Positions 24,288 to 33,799 are shown, numbered from the stretch's first letter. The stretch is 63,316 bases of DNA from CAZOAR01 sp964577985 (GCA_964577985.1 CAZOAR010000011.1:1-63316); one strand, 5' to 3'. Translations and numbers: made by a program. Notes: generated by a model from the letters alone, not told the origin.

Positions 24288-25868
24288 ATGGATAAAGCCA
24301 GTGAGAGGACGGAAAGAGCGAGACGAATCTCGGAGGGGATTCTAATCCTGGACTACGGTTCGCAATATACCCAGCTTATCGCGAGGCGGGTGCGGGAGCT
24401 GAAGGTATTCAGCGAGATAATCCCTCCTCCTCCGGATGCGGCGTCTATTGTCGGCATGAATCCGAGGGGTATCATCCTCTCCGGCGGGCCTGCCAGCGTC
24501 TACGACCCCGGCGCACCGGGTCTGCCCGCTAATCTGCTGGAGGCGGGGATTCCTGTTCTGGGGATCTGCTATGGGATGCATCTGATAGCCAGGGAAGCAG
24601 GAGGAAACGTTGTCAGGGGAAGGCGGCGCGAATATGGCAAGGCTATTCTGGAGGTCTCGGGTGAAGAGGGGTTGCTCCGCGGCTTTGCAGGGCAGGAGAG
24701 AATTCAGGTCTGGATGAGTCACGGAGACCTGCTTGAAGAAGCGCCGGATGGGTTCGAGATAATTGCGAGGACCGACAATACATCTGCCGCAGCCATTTAC
24801 GACAGTCAGAGGAAGATCGCGTGTGTCCAGTTCCACCCCGAAGTAGCCCACACTCCGAGAGGGGATGAGATCATCTCGAATTTTCTATTCGAGATATGCG
24901 GGTGCAAGCCCGGATGGACGATGACAAACTTTGTAGACTCCTGTCTGGCGGTCATAAGAGATGAGCTTGGAGAAGGCGGAGTGATTTGCGGCCTGAGCGG
25001 CGGGGTCGATTCATTCGTTTGCGCGACGCTTATCCAGAAGGCGGTTGGAGAAAAATTGACCTGCATATTCGTCGACAATGGGCTCTTGAGAAAGGATGAG
25101 GCGGTATCTCTTGAACAGATCTTTCACAAGCACCTGGATGCGCGGCTTGTGATAGTGGACGCAGGGCAGGAGTTCCTCAGAGCGCTGAAGGGGATAGTCG
25201 ACCCGGAAGAAAAAAGAAGGAGGATCGGTCACCTGTTCATAGATGTCTTCGGGAGAGAGGCTGCTAAACTGGAGGGCGTTGAGCATCTCGTTCAGGGTAC
25301 CCTCTATCCTGACGTAATAGAGAGTGTTCCCGTTCATGGTGCCTCCTCCAGGATCAAGACCCATCATAATGTCGGAGGGTTACCGGATGAATTGCCTTTG
25401 AAGCTGGTTGAACCTTTGAGGTGGTTGTTCAAGGACGAGGTGCGGGTGCTCGGACGTGAACTTGGCCTGCCCGAGGAAGTCGTCGGACGCCATCCGTTTC
25501 CTGGCCCCGGTCTTGCTGTGAGGATCCTTGGTGAGGTGTCTGAGGACCGCCTCAGGAAGCTGCGAGAGGCGGATGCGATCTTCATAGACGAAATCCGTAA
25601 GGGTGGATTCTACGACAAGATCTGGCAGGCCTTCGCGGTTTTACTACCCGTTCAGTCCGTCGGAGTCATGGGCGATCAGAGGACATACGAAAACGCCATA
25701 GTCCTGAGGGCTGTGACGAGCCGCGACGGAATGACAGCGGATTGGTTCGCATTTCCGCCACGATTCATCGGGGAGGTTTCACGCCAGATCATCAATGAGG
25801 TTGACGGTGTCAACAGAGTTGTCTATGACATCAGCTCAAAGCCACCGAGTACAATCGAGTGGGAATAA
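24288..25868 (+). CDS. guaA: GMP synthase (glutamine-hydrolysing)
   Basis: Converts XMP to GMP. The N-terminal class I glutaminase has ILDYGSQYTQLIARRV, nucleophile C94 (LGICYGMH), and the H183/E185 pair in QFHPEV. The ATP pyrophosphatase domain has CGLSGGVDS from ~235. The C-terminal dimerisation domain ends KPPSTIEWE, the canonical GuaA terminus. Length 526. It converges with the small reverse gene that ends one base after its stop; no terminator is visible between them. Confidence 0.97.
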   Translation: MDKASERTERARRISEGILILDYGSQYTQLIARRVRELKVFSEIIPPPPDAASIVGMNPRGIILSGGPASVYDPGAPGLPANLLEAGIPVLGICYGMHLIAREAGGNVVRGRRREYGKAILEVSGEEGLLRGFAGQERIQVWMSHGDLLEEAPDGFEIIARTDNTSAAAIYDSQRKIACVQFHPEVAHTPRGDEIISNFLFEICGCKPGWTMTNFVDSCLAVIRDELGEGGVICGLSGGVDSFVCATLIQKAVGEKLTCIFVDNGLLRKDEAVSLEQIFHKHLDARLVIVDAGQEFLRALKGIVDPEEKRRRIGHLFIDVFGREAAKLEGVEHLVQGTLYPDVIESVPVHGASSRIKTHHNVGGLPDELPLKLVEPLRWLFKDEVRVLGRELGLPEEVVGRHPFPGPGLAVRILGEVSEDRLRKLREADAIFIDEIRKGGFYDKIWQAFAVLLPVQSVGVMGDQRTYENAIVLRAVTSRDGMTADWFAFPPRFIGEVSRQIINEVDGVNRVVYDISSKPPSTIEWE

Positions 25869-25869
25869 G

Positions 25870-26271
25870 TCAATCATCGTCATCAGGCTCATCGAGGCGC
25901 TGTTTCAGGTTTGAATCGATTTTTTCCCAGATATTTTTCCAGAACAGTATGTCGTCGGTGTGTTGCGAGACGAAAGAATCCATTTTCTCCCGGGTAACCC
26001 CGGTTTTCTCGAAATAACGCGCGAGGGCTTCCGCCTGTCCGGTCGAGTCGCCAGGAAATGTATATCTGATAAGGGCGATATCCGCGTAGTGCTGGATAAA
26101 TTCCTCGGGGTTCAGGGGAGTGGTGCTCTCCGACAAGGATCCTCTTGCGGCGTGAAGCGAATCGAACACGGTTGAGGTATCGCGAGCCGTTTCTGCGATC
26201 ATGGAAGAGAATAATCCCAGGAGAACGGCGGTAGCGCAGGAGGCTGTTTTCAGAAAAACTCGGCTCATCAC
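25870..26271 (-). CDS. Small exported protein of unknown function
   Basis: 133 residues. The signal peptide (FLKTASCATAVLLGLFSSMIA) may be cleaved after Ala. The mature part is helical (LNPEEFIQHYADIALIRY, ALARYFEKTGVTREKMDSF, DDILFWKNIWEKIDSNLKQR) and ends in a very acidic tail (DEPDDDD). The helical pattern recalls the DUF4296-like small exported proteins of FCB bacteria, a weak resemblance. The cysteine in the signal region has no lipobox. Confidence 0.65.
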   Translation of the reverse strand: MMSRVFLKTASCATAVLLGLFSSMIAETARDTSTVFDSLHAARGSLSESTTPLNPEEFIQHYADIALIRYTFPGDSTGQAEALARYFEKTGVTREKMDSFVSQHTDDILFWKNIWEKIDSNLKQRLDEPDDDD

Positions 26272-26308
26272 GATATTAAGCTAACAAGAAGCGGGGGGAT
26301 TTGCCAGA

Positions 26309-26686
26309 TTGGGTTCAGAGAGAAGACAGCACAAAAGGATCAAGATCAGGCTCAGCGCGTCTATCGGCAGCAAGACTGAGGATCCCAGCGTCTCCATCCC
26401 TTCGGCGTTGATTCTCGATCTGAGTCTTGGAGGAGCATACTGCGAGGTGGATCGCTTTGTGGAACCCCTGACCAAGGTTCTGCTCACAATAGACTTCGCC
26501 CCTGCCGAAAATGAGAGCGAAACAGATGGAGAAAGCGCGGTATGCAGGGGTGTCGTGGTCCGCACGGAGCCGGAGCCGGGGAAAGATGGAAGATACCGCA
26601 TGGGGGTTCTTTTTACCGAAATTTCCAGACAGGGCAGGGAGAGGCTTCAGCGCTTCCTCTCCGAGAAGGTAGAGGAGAACAAATAG
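26309..26686 (+). CDS. PilZ-domain protein
   Basis: A stand-alone PilZ domain of 125 residues. The c-di-GMP-binding signature is complete: RRQHKR near the N-terminus and DLSLGGAYCEV (D/N-x-S-x-x-G) near residue 38. C-di-GMP reception is therefore likely. TTG start at 26309 with a G-rich stretch upstream. It diverges from the small exported protein. No diguanylate cyclase or target is in the window. Confidence 0.85.
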   Translation: MGSERRQHKRIKIRLSASIGSKTEDPSVSIPSALILDLSLGGAYCEVDRFVEPLTKVLLTIDFAPAENESETDGESAVCRGVVVRTEPEPGKDGRYRMGVLFTEISRQGRERLQRFLSEKVEENK

Positions 26687-26696
26687 CGGGACTCGC

Positions 26697-27656
26697 TTAT
26701 ATCCGCATCTCTCCGTTTACCAGCAGCGCCTGCCCGTCCACTTCGACGGTAGGGTTCAGCACTACACCATCCAGGTGCAGCGGAACGTTTACATGACCTC
26801 CCATGCTCATATTGTTCCCGATAGCCAGATGAATAGTACCGAGGACTTTTTCATCCTCGAGAACCGCTCCCGAGACCACCGCCATGCCGTTCGTCCCTAT
26901 CCCAAGCTCCGCTATGTTTCTGGCGTCCCGTCCAACGCCGTCCACTATCCCGCTCAGATTATCCGCCTTCTCTCCCCCCTTGATCTCCACTACATTGCCG
27001 TCTTCGACAATGAATGTAATCTCTTCTCCCTCCGACAGCTTGCCTATTCCGGCCATAGAGCCGTCGATGATGACGGCACCTCTCGCCGTCCCTTCCACCG
27101 GCGCGAGGTACGCCTCTCCGGCAGGGAGATTTGTAAATCCACCTCTTTCGTGGATCACGCCCGTGTCAGCGAGGCCGTGCCGGCCCTCGATCGACATCTC
27201 AATGTCCGTGCCGGATGTGGTGGTAATCCTCACACGGGATGCCCCTGAGAGCATTTTCGCGATCGCGCTGCTCAACTCGAAGATCCTGTCGTAGTCTACA
27301 CAGATAGTGCGGGTCATGATCTCTGTAGTGATACCCGGAAGCGTGGCTATCCTCGCGCCCGCTTCCGTAGCCTGTCTTCTGGCTCGGGTGTGGGAAATCG
27401 ATCTTGTCGTCGGCGCCAGGATGACGTCGGACCCCCTCATCATCTCTGCTACCAGCTTCGGGGGCTCTTCTCCATCTCTCTCGCAGGCAGGCATCTGCAG
27501 GAGGAGGGGGCTGCCTCCCAGTTCGCTCGCTGATGAGAAGAGCTGATCAGCGACCTCAATCCTCTGAGGGTCTGTGATGATCAGGGCCGTCTCACCTTCC
27601 CTGAGATTGAGGCAATCACGCAGTGCTGTAACCGATGCCTGATGCAGCTTGTTCAT
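26697..27656 (-). CDS. Aminopeptidase T/M29-like metallopeptidase
   Basis: Related to the leucyl aminopeptidase (aminopeptidase T, COG2309) family. The N-terminal Rossmann-like part (GETALIITDPQRIEVADQL, SDVILAPTTRSISHTRARR) is followed by the metal-site part with GGFTNLPAGEAYLAPVEG, ELGIGTNGMA, LGTIHLAIGNN and NVPLHLDGVVLNPTV. It removes N-terminal residues from peptides. ATG 27656 is preceded by GGGAGAGATCAA; the in-frame start 20 codons upstream is less likely. It lies downstream of the OPT transporter on the same strand, so import and cleavage of peptides is a reasonable joint role. Confidence 0.8.
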   Translation of the reverse strand: MNKLHQASVTALRDCLNLREGETALIITDPQRIEVADQLFSSASELGGSPLLLQMPACERDGEEPPKLVAEMMRGSDVILAPTTRSISHTRARRQATEAGARIATLPGITTEIMTRTICVDYDRIFELSSAIAKMLSGASRVRITTTSGTDIEMSIEGRHGLADTGVIHERGGFTNLPAGEAYLAPVEGTARGAVIIDGSMAGIGKLSEGEEITFIVEDGNVVEIKGGEKADNLSGIVDGVGRDARNIAELGIGTNGMAVVSGAVLEDEKVLGTIHLAIGNNMSMGGHVNVPLHLDGVVLNPTVEVDGQALLVNGEMRI

Positions 27657-27749
27657 TTGATCTCTCCCTGTTGATGTCTCCGTTGACTGGGTTATGCCAG
27701 CTTGAGGCGGCGACAAATCTCAGAACGATTCGATGTCCCATCAATTGGC

Positions 27750-29672
27750 TTAATCCGCCTTTCCGGCGGCCCGTATAAGGGTCAGCGAAAGCAGACAGAA
27801 GATAAGGACGGAGATGATGTTGCTCCATCCTCCCATCCATTCATTCCCAAACATGATCTTCTGAATGATAATTCCGTTATTGTAGACAATAAGGCCCGCT
27901 ATGATTATTCCCATCAGTGCACCACCCGCTATCAGGCCTGAACTGAAGAGTGTTCCATAATCCGCTCCCACCTCTTCCTCCTGCCTGTCCCGCCTGGTAT
28001 AATAATATCGGATCAGGCCTCCGGCCATGATCGGTGTAGAGAGACTGATAGGGAGATAGATTCCGACGGCGCAGGGGAGAGAGTGGACCCCGAGGATCTC
28101 GAGCGTGGCGGCGAGAAAGACACCGATCAACACGAGGCCCCAGGGCAGTTCCGATGTCAGCACACCCTTCACGACCAGGGACATGAGCGTCGCCTGGGGA
28201 GCGGACAGATTCTCAGAGCCTATCTGATAGGCGGAATGCAGGAACATTATCGTCCACCCTATAAAGGCCGCAGACGTAATGACACCCACGAACTCCCCAT
28301 ACTGCTGCTTTCTCGGGGTGGCTCCTACGAGGTAACCGGTCTTCAGGTCCTGTGAGGTATCGCCGGCTATGGCGGCCGCTATGCAAACGACGGCGCCTAT
28401 GCTGAGAGCCATCACCATGTATTCCTCACCCGTCCAGCCCATGGCGACAAAAATTAGACTCGTCCCGAGGAGCGTCGCTATGGTCATCCCGGAGACCGGG
28501 TTCGAGGATGATCCTATGAGACCTACGATCCTCGAAGAGACCGTTACGAAGAAGAACGCAAAAATCGCTATCAGCACGGCCCCGACGAAAGAAACAGGCA
28601 CCTGAGGGAGCGCCCACATCGACACTATCAGGACAAGCGTTCCGAGAAGCACCCACAGCATGGGTATCTCAAGGTCTGTCCTTTTTTTCTTCCGATCTTC
28701 ATTCTTGAAGCCTTGAACGATCTCTCCGAACCCCATTCTGAACGATTCCCAGATGGTCGGGATCGACCTTATCAGGGTTATGATACCGCCGAAAGCCACT
28801 GAGCCCGCTCCTATGTATCGGATGTAGTTGTTCCATATGTCGCTTGGTCCCATGTTTGATATAAGGTCGGTGGCCGGGAACAATGGCGTTGTCGTGTGCT
28901 CCCCTATGGCGGTTATGAGTGGTATCAGCACCAGCCAGGAGATCGCTCCGCCGGCGAGCATCATCGCGGAGATCCTCGGCCCGATAATGTATCCGACCCC
29001 GAGGAGCGGGGGAGTGATCTCGCCGTCAATCCGTGCGCCCGCGAATCCGGGAATATTCCAGAATGGCTTGTCCCTCCACAACCCGAATCCATTCATCAGG
29101 AACTCGTAAGCTGCGCCCACTCCGAGCCCCGAAAAAACCATCCTGGCCTGCTTTCCACCCGACTGACCGGCGATCAGGACCTCCGCGCAGGCGGTGCCCT
29201 CTGGAAACTTCAACTTCCCATGCTCCTTGACGATGAGGTAACGCCTCAGCGGAATCATGAAAAAAACACCCAGCCATCCTCCGGTCAGGGAGATCGTAAA
29301 AATCTTGCTGATTTCGGGGTTGATCCCCCAGAGTATGAGGGCGGGAATCGTGAATATGACCCCTGCCGCAAGCGATTCGCCGGCGGAGCCAATCGTTTGA
29401 ACCATGTTGTTCTCAAGTATGGTGCTTCCTCCGAAGACCCGGAAGATGGCTACGGCCATTACCGCGACAGGAATAGAAGCACTTACCGTAATGCCCACCT
29501 TGAGTCCGAGGTAGGCGTTCGCCGCACCGAATATGATACCGAGGATCGTGCCGGTGACCAGAGCCTTCAGACTGAATTCTGCGATGGAGCTGTCACTTGA
29601 GGTATATGGAGTGAAAGCATCCGGGTTGTCGCTGTCCATGGCAGTGACGACATGCCCTTTTGTTTCTGTCAT
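27750..29672 (-). CDS. OPT-family oligopeptide transporter
   Basis: Inner-membrane transporter with about 14-16 transmembrane helices across 640 residues. It starts SLKALVTGTILGIIFGAANAY, with GLKVGITVSASIPVAVMA, SAGESLAAGVIFTIPALIL, FPEGTACAEVLIAG (typical OPT) and GYIIGPRISAMMLAGG. OPT proteins import peptides or metal chelates with protons. It has its own good promoter (29775-29803) and probably leads an operon with the peptidase gene. Confidence 0.92.
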   Translation of the reverse strand: MTETKGHVVTAMDSDNPDAFTPYTSSDSSIAEFSLKALVTGTILGIIFGAANAYLGLKVGITVSASIPVAVMAVAIFRVFGGSTILENNMVQTIGSAGESLAAGVIFTIPALILWGINPEISKIFTISLTGGWLGVFFMIPLRRYLIVKEHGKLKFPEGTACAEVLIAGQSGGKQARMVFSGLGVGAAYEFLMNGFGLWRDKPFWNIPGFAGARIDGEITPPLLGVGYIIGPRISAMMLAGGAISWLVLIPLITAIGEHTTTPLFPATDLISNMGPSDIWNNYIRYIGAGSVAFGGIITLIRSIPTIWESFRMGFGEIVQGFKNEDRKKKRTDLEIPMLWVLLGTLVLIVSMWALPQVPVSFVGAVLIAIFAFFFVTVSSRIVGLIGSSSNPVSGMTIATLLGTSLIFVAMGWTGEEYMVMALSIGAVVCIAAAIAGDTSQDLKTGYLVGATPRKQQYGEFVGVITSAAFIGWTIMFLHSAYQIGSENLSAPQATLMSLVVKGVLTSELPWGLVLIGVFLAATLEILGVHSLPCAVGIYLPISLSTPIMAGGLIRYYYTRRDRQEEEVGADYGTLFSSGLIAGGALMGIIIAGLIVYNNGIIIQKIMFGNEWMGGWSNIISVLIFCLLSLTLIRAAGKAD

Positions 29673-29774
29673 ATATTGATCCCTGGTGTGAATAACAAGT
29701 GCTCCGCGCGATAATCAGGAGGGGTCGACCCTGCGCGAGGCATTTGAAAGTGCAGTGGTAACTATTAACTATAA
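29673..29774 (-). other. OPT transporter leader
   Basis: About 100 bases between the predicted promoter and the ATG at 29672, with a ribosome binding site AGGGATC. No known riboswitch pattern recognised. Confidence 0.4.
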
Positions 29775-29803
29775 ATTATCACCTGGTGCCGGGCCAAAGT
29801 CAA
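29775..29803 (-). promoter_or_regulatory. Promoter of the OPT transporter gene
   Basis: On the reverse strand: TTGACT (29803-29798), 17-base spacer, GATAAT (29780-29775). Each box matches five of six consensus bases. Confidence 0.65.
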
Positions 29804-30078
29804 TACTAAAGATGTGTTTTCCTTCCTGAAACGTGGTCCGGTTTCTGTTTTCGTGTGGTCGTGGGCACTCACGGCGCCGGAAGGGTTCGGATGGAACCCT
29901 TCTTGACCTTTCCGGTATCAAGGATTAGCTTTCTACCCTGGCCAGGAGGAGGGGTCAGCTGCAGAGGCAAGTCACGCGAACCGCCGGCGGGGCTTGAGTC
30001 CTCGTTTCGATTCCGGGCGGGCCCGGTGGCGTTATTATGCGAATCTGCAGAAACACATTTATTACTTGAACAGGTGAA
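29804..30078. other. Gap before the TPR protein gene
   Basis: No gene supported. It holds a perfect 9-bp hairpin, GAAGGGTTC (29880-29888) with GAACCCTTC (29894-29902), loop GGATG, and a weak TTGACC/TAGCTT promoter-like pair at 29903-29931. A 75-codon frame here has no protein-like features. Confidence 0.45.
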
Positions 30079-31758
30079 ATGATGACTAATACATTCAGGA
30101 ATGCCATTTTCATGATACTTATTCCGGCCGCTGTTTCATCATTATTTCTCCATTCTGTGTCTGCGTCAGGATACGAAGGCGAATATAATATGAAGGCGGC
30201 AATTCATCTCAGCAGGGCGGACATGATGCTCGGGGATGGCTTACTGAAAGATGCGGAGAGGGAATTGCGCATGGCGGTGGAGGAGGACCCCGGTTCGGAC
30301 TATCTGAGACTCAAGCTGTCGGACGTCCTCTTCCAGGAAGAGAAATTCAAAGATGTGATCGATATACTCGAACCCGCCAGGAGCGGCACGGAGACAATAC
30401 GCACGCATCTATACCTGGGACTCGCCTACGAGTATGATGGGAGAATGGACGAGGCGATAGATGCTTATCAATACATATACCGGTCGGAGATTGCCACTCC
30501 GGAAGAGATTATGCACGTGGGAAAGATTCTGTTCGCTGCGGGTGCATACGAGGATGCGCTCCCTTTTTACAAGAAGGCCGCGGAGTTGCAGCCCGCTGAG
30601 GCGGAGATACGCTCGGGTATAGGAGAAATCTACATCGCCCTGGAGCAGAAGGATATGGCCCGCGAAGCGTTTGAAGAAGCCGTCAAGCTCGATCCCGACA
30701 GGATCAAGACGTGGCTTATCCTGGCTCAACTGGCTGAGAGCGACGAGAATTGGGAAGACGCCCTTGGCTACTATATGAAGAGTCTTGGACTCGCTCAGCA
30801 TCCGGCTCCCATCCTCCAGAATGTACTGAGGATATCGGGCAGAATAGGTGATTTCAGCCGTGCGCTGGAGCTCTCAAGAGAACTGGTTGAAAAGTTTCCG
30901 GATGATGGGCCGCTATGGGGAATGCTGGGGATACTCTACTATCAGGTCGGTTCGCTGGAAGAGGCCAACGATGCTATCGGCATGGCGATCGAGAAGGGTG
31001 CCGACAGTTTTCAGCTGTATCTCACTCTCGGGCGGAGCCTGATGGAGCTCGACAAGAGCGATGAGGCGATCGAAAATCTCAACAGGGCGGTAGCGTTGAA
31101 ACCCGATGAGTATCTGGGATGGCTCAATCTTTCACTGGCATATTTTTCTCTGAGGAAATATGACGAGGCTCTGGAGGACCTGGACAAGGTGGAAGCGCTG
31201 GCGCCGCAGAACGTTCAGGCATTATATCTAAGGGGCCTGATACTCGGGCGACAGGAACGGTTTGCCGATGCGATCGAACCCCTTGAGAAGGCACTGACCT
31301 CATCACCGGAAAACACGGATGTCCTCTTCAGTCTCGCCGTCTCCTACGAGAGGACAGACAGGCGGGAAAAGGCCGAGGAGTTGCTGGGCAAGATCCTCTC
31401 CATCAACCCGGAGGACAGTGAAGCGCTGAATTATCTGGGCTATATGTGGGCGGAGAAGGGAAAACGACTCGAAGAAGCCGAGGCCATGATAGTAAAAGCT
31501 CTCGAACTGAGTCCCGACAACGGCTATTATATTGACAGCATTGCGTGGGTCTATTATCAGCAGGGATTGTACGAGAAAGCCCTCCAGGAAATGCAGCGGT
31601 CTGTGGAACTCGTACAAGATGACCCTGTGGTGTTCGAGCATCTTGGTGACATCTATCATGAACTGGGTCGCGTAGATGAGTCACGTGAAGCCTGGCAGAA
31701 GTCGCTTGAACTGGACCCGGACAACGAAAGCCTCAAGGAGAAGCTCGGGAGGGAGTAG
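30079..31758 (+). CDS. Exported multi-TPR protein
   Basis: 559 residues: signal peptide (IFMILIPAAVSSLFLHSVSA, residues ~9-28) and then about 14 consecutive 34-residue TPR units to the C-terminus (for example GRMDEAIDAYQYIYRS, GAYEDALPFYKKAAELQP, GLYEKALQEMQRSVEL, GRVDESREAWQKSLELDP). Such exported TPR solenoids are periplasmic or outer-membrane scaffolds. ATG pair after GAACAGGTGAA. It is followed within 4 bases by a LolB-like lipoprotein gene, so a shared envelope role is likely but unproved. Confidence 0.88.
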   Translation: MMTNTFRNAIFMILIPAAVSSLFLHSVSASGYEGEYNMKAAIHLSRADMMLGDGLLKDAERELRMAVEEDPGSDYLRLKLSDVLFQEEKFKDVIDILEPARSGTETIRTHLYLGLAYEYDGRMDEAIDAYQYIYRSEIATPEEIMHVGKILFAAGAYEDALPFYKKAAELQPAEAEIRSGIGEIYIALEQKDMAREAFEEAVKLDPDRIKTWLILAQLAESDENWEDALGYYMKSLGLAQHPAPILQNVLRISGRIGDFSRALELSRELVEKFPDDGPLWGMLGILYYQVGSLEEANDAIGMAIEKGADSFQLYLTLGRSLMELDKSDEAIENLNRAVALKPDEYLGWLNLSLAYFSLRKYDEALEDLDKVEALAPQNVQALYLRGLILGRQERFADAIEPLEKALTSSPENTDVLFSLAVSYERTDRREKAEELLGKILSINPEDSEALNYLGYMWAEKGKRLEEAEAMIVKALELSPDNGYYIDSIAWVYYQQGLYEKALQEMQRSVELVQDDPVVFEHLGDIYHELGRVDESREAWQKSLELDPDNESLKEKLGRE

Positions 31759-31762
31759 CTCC

Positions 31763-32566
31763 GTGGATCGTCTCATTCCCGGGCGAGGACGCCATGACCT
31801 ACTGATTCTATGCCTGTCTGTCGCGGCATCGTCATTCTTCATCTCCTGCGCCAGAGACCTTTCCAGACGTTATCCAACTGTGCTGTCTGAATACGATTCC
31901 ATACTCGACAGGCAGAACAGGATAGCCGGGCTGATAGAGACGGACAGGAGAATCTTCGACTTCCAGTTGCGCCGAGGGCTGTTCTCTGTCGAAGGAGAAG
32001 GTGTTTTCCTGTATCAGAGGCCCGTGAACATGCGTCTGGATCTATACCTCGGGACCTCAGAGCTGGTCTTTCAGTACGTGCGGAACGGGGAAGAAGCTTG
32101 CGCCTTCCTCCCGGCTGGGCAGAGGATCCTGGCGAGTGAAGGAGGATGGGTCAATCTCGGCGGCCTTGAGGGTCTTGAAGGGATGAGAGTCAGAGATGAC
32201 GAACTCAAGACCATGATGCTCGGGCTGTTCGACCTTCGGGGAGAGATCGGGAATCTCTCGGAAGTCAGGCAGGGGAATAGCGGCTATCTGCTGAGCCTGC
32301 TGCGTGGTGATGAGGTGTCATACCTGTTACTGGATCGAGAGACAGGGCTTTTGAGCACCTATCTGGTGCTGTCAGACGGTAGGAAAGTCAGAGAGGTCGA
32401 TTTTTCATCTTATGCAAAGATAGACGGCGTCGATCGTCCGCGGTCGACAAAATACAGAGACGAGGACCTCGGTGTGACGATCAGGGTATCCATCAGGAGT
32501 GAAACCCTCAACGAGCGCGTAGACTCGAGTCTCTTCTCCCTGCCGCACGCATGTTCGGGGCGCTAG
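31763..32566 (+). CDS. Lipoprotein, LolA/LolB-fold-like (DUF4292-like)
   Basis: 267 residues from GTG 31763, which has GGGAG 8 bases upstream, 4 bases after the TPR stop. The signal peptide ends in a lipobox SFFISC|A. The body is beta-rich (FDFQLRRGLFSVEGEGVFLY, GTSELVFQYVRNGEEACAF, GYLLSLLRGDEVSYLLLDRETG, TKYRDEDLGVTIRVSI), a pattern of LolA/LolB-type half-barrels that bind lipid tails. The family match is by pattern only. It could help lipoprotein or lipid transfer at the outer membrane with the following LptE. Confidence 0.68.
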   Translation: MDRLIPGRGRHDLLILCLSVAASSFFISCARDLSRRYPTVLSEYDSILDRQNRIAGLIETDRRIFDFQLRRGLFSVEGEGVFLYQRPVNMRLDLYLGTSELVFQYVRNGEEACAFLPAGQRILASEGGWVNLGGLEGLEGMRVRDDELKTMMLGLFDLRGEIGNLSEVRQGNSGYLLSLLRGDEVSYLLLDRETGLLSTYLVLSDGRKVREVDFSSYAKIDGVDRPRSTKYRDEDLGVTIRVSIRSETLNERVDSSLFSLPHACSGR

Positions 32567-32603
32567 CCTCTATCCCCCGGGCGTTTACCCGGTTGTGAAT
32601 TAT

Positions 32604-32632
32604 TTGACAAGAGTACGTATCGCACTTACCTT
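32604..32632 (+). promoter_or_regulatory. Possible promoter of lptE
   Basis: TTGACA at 32604-32609 is perfect, but the -10 at 17 bases (TACCTT) matches only three of six positions. The transcript would start only a few bases before the ATG at 32642. Confidence 0.35.
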
Positions 32633-32641
32633 TTCACCAAT

Positions 32642-33151
32642 ATGTTAGCGTTTGCCATCAGTCGGAAGGCCGGTTTCATTCTTATCTCGGGGGCGATTCT
32701 CTGCAACGGAGGCTGCGGTGTTTACTCTACCCGGGCCAGTATTCCTTCGCACCTGAAGACTGTCAACATCCAGACTTTTGAGAACAAGACAGGCGAGTTC
32801 CTGCTTCCCCAGCAGATAGCGGAGGAATTGACCGGCAGGTTTGAAGACGAAGGAGATCTGAGGGTCATCACATCACCCTCGGCAGACGCACTGCTGGAGG
32901 GCACAATCGTGAAGTACGTGGAGGAACCCCTGACCTATATCGGGGGAGGTGATGTCCTTCAGCGAAAGGTGAGGATCTTCGTCGATGTCCGATTTCTGGA
33001 CCAGGTCAATGGAGAAGTCATCTGGGAAACCAAAAAGATGGAGCGATGGGCCATCTATGACTCTGATACCGAGGAGGAAGAAGACGGCATCAGGAAAGCC
33101 GCCCAGAAACTGGCCGCGGATGTCGTCAGTCAGGCGCTGCAGGGCTGGTAG
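32642..33151 (+). CDS. lptE: LPS-assembly lipoprotein LptE family protein
   Basis: 169 residues. Signal peptide and lipobox (ILISGAILCNGGC|G), then GVYSTRASIPSHLKTVNIQTFENKT, typical of the LptE-like family in non-proteobacteria. The rest reads LPQQIAEELTGRFEDEGDLRV, ADALLEGTIVKYVEEPLTY, RIFVDVRFLDQVNGEVIWE and a C-terminal helix. LptE plugs the LptD barrel in the outer membrane, so its presence argues for lipopolysaccharide. lptD is not in this window. No clear ribosome binding site. Confidence 0.85.
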   Translation: MLAFAISRKAGFILISGAILCNGGCGVYSTRASIPSHLKTVNIQTFENKTGEFLLPQQIAEELTGRFEDEGDLRVITSPSADALLEGTIVKYVEEPLTYIGGGDVLQRKVRIFVDVRFLDQVNGEVIWETKKMERWAIYDSDTEEEEDGIRKAAQKLAADVVSQALQGW

Positions 33152-33208
33152 GTTACGGGCACTGTAGTCGTTACGCGACGGATAGCGCGGAGTTCTGAAA
33201 CCACATTT

Positions 33209-33745
33209 GTGATTGGATCCATGCAGTTGAAGACGTTATCGATATTGAACCAGCTTGTTCTTGTACTGAACCAGAATTACGAGCCGCTGAGCGTGTGCCG
33301 TGCGCGGAGGGCGATTGTGATGGTCCTCCTCGGCAAGGCCGAGGTGGTAGAAGAGAGAGCGGCCACAATTCACTCTTTCTCTCTCAACCTGGCTCTTCCG
33401 AGTATTGTGAGATTGTGCCTCTATATAAAGGCCCCCAAGCGGGAGATTCCCCTTACGAGAAAGAACATCCTGCGCAGGGATGGTTTCCAGTGTCAGTATT
33501 GCGGAAGCAAAGACATCCCGCTTACGACGGATCACATCATCCCACGCTCACGTGGTGGGCGGGATCGCTGGGAGAACCTGGTATGCGCCTGCATAGTCTG
33601 CAATAACAAGAAGGGCAATCGTACCCCGCGGCAGGCCGACCTGCTCCTGATGAAGAAGCCGAGGAAGCCTCACCGGTTCGCTTATATCAAGTTTTACAGC
33701 TCGATTCCCGACCGGAGGTGGAGGCCATATCTCTTCCTTGATTGA
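33209..33745 (+). CDS. HNH endonuclease family protein
   Basis: 178 residues. The HNH motif has the treble-clef cysteines: CQYCGSKDIPLTTDHIIPRS, then GRDRWENLVCACIVCNNKKGNRTP. The N-terminal part (VLVLNQNYEPLSVCRARRAI, LLGKAEVVEE) is the usual arrangement of a widespread single-copy bacterial HNH family of unknown role. Start GTG 33209 or ATG 33221; no strong ribosome binding site decides. No phage or restriction genes adjoin it, so a housekeeping role is more likely than a mobile one. Confidence 0.88.
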   Translation: MIGSMQLKTLSILNQLVLVLNQNYEPLSVCRARRAIVMVLLGKAEVVEERAATIHSFSLNLALPSIVRLCLYIKAPKREIPLTRKNILRRDGFQCQYCGSKDIPLTTDHIIPRSRGGRDRWENLVCACIVCNNKKGNRTPRQADLLLMKKPRKPHRFAYIKFYSSIPDRRWRPYLFLD

Positions 33746-33799
33746 CCCGGGTCAAGCCGGATTGCAAACCAGCCACTATCTGTCTGGATCAACGCCGTG

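Noticed and set aside
29855..30082. 75-codon forward frame before the TPR gene
   Set aside because: Composition is not protein-like, it overlaps a hairpin, and it has no ribosome binding site.
33209..33745. HNH gene as part of a mobile intron or restriction system
   Set aside because: It stands alone as a complete single-domain gene with no intron ends, methylase or phage genes nearby.
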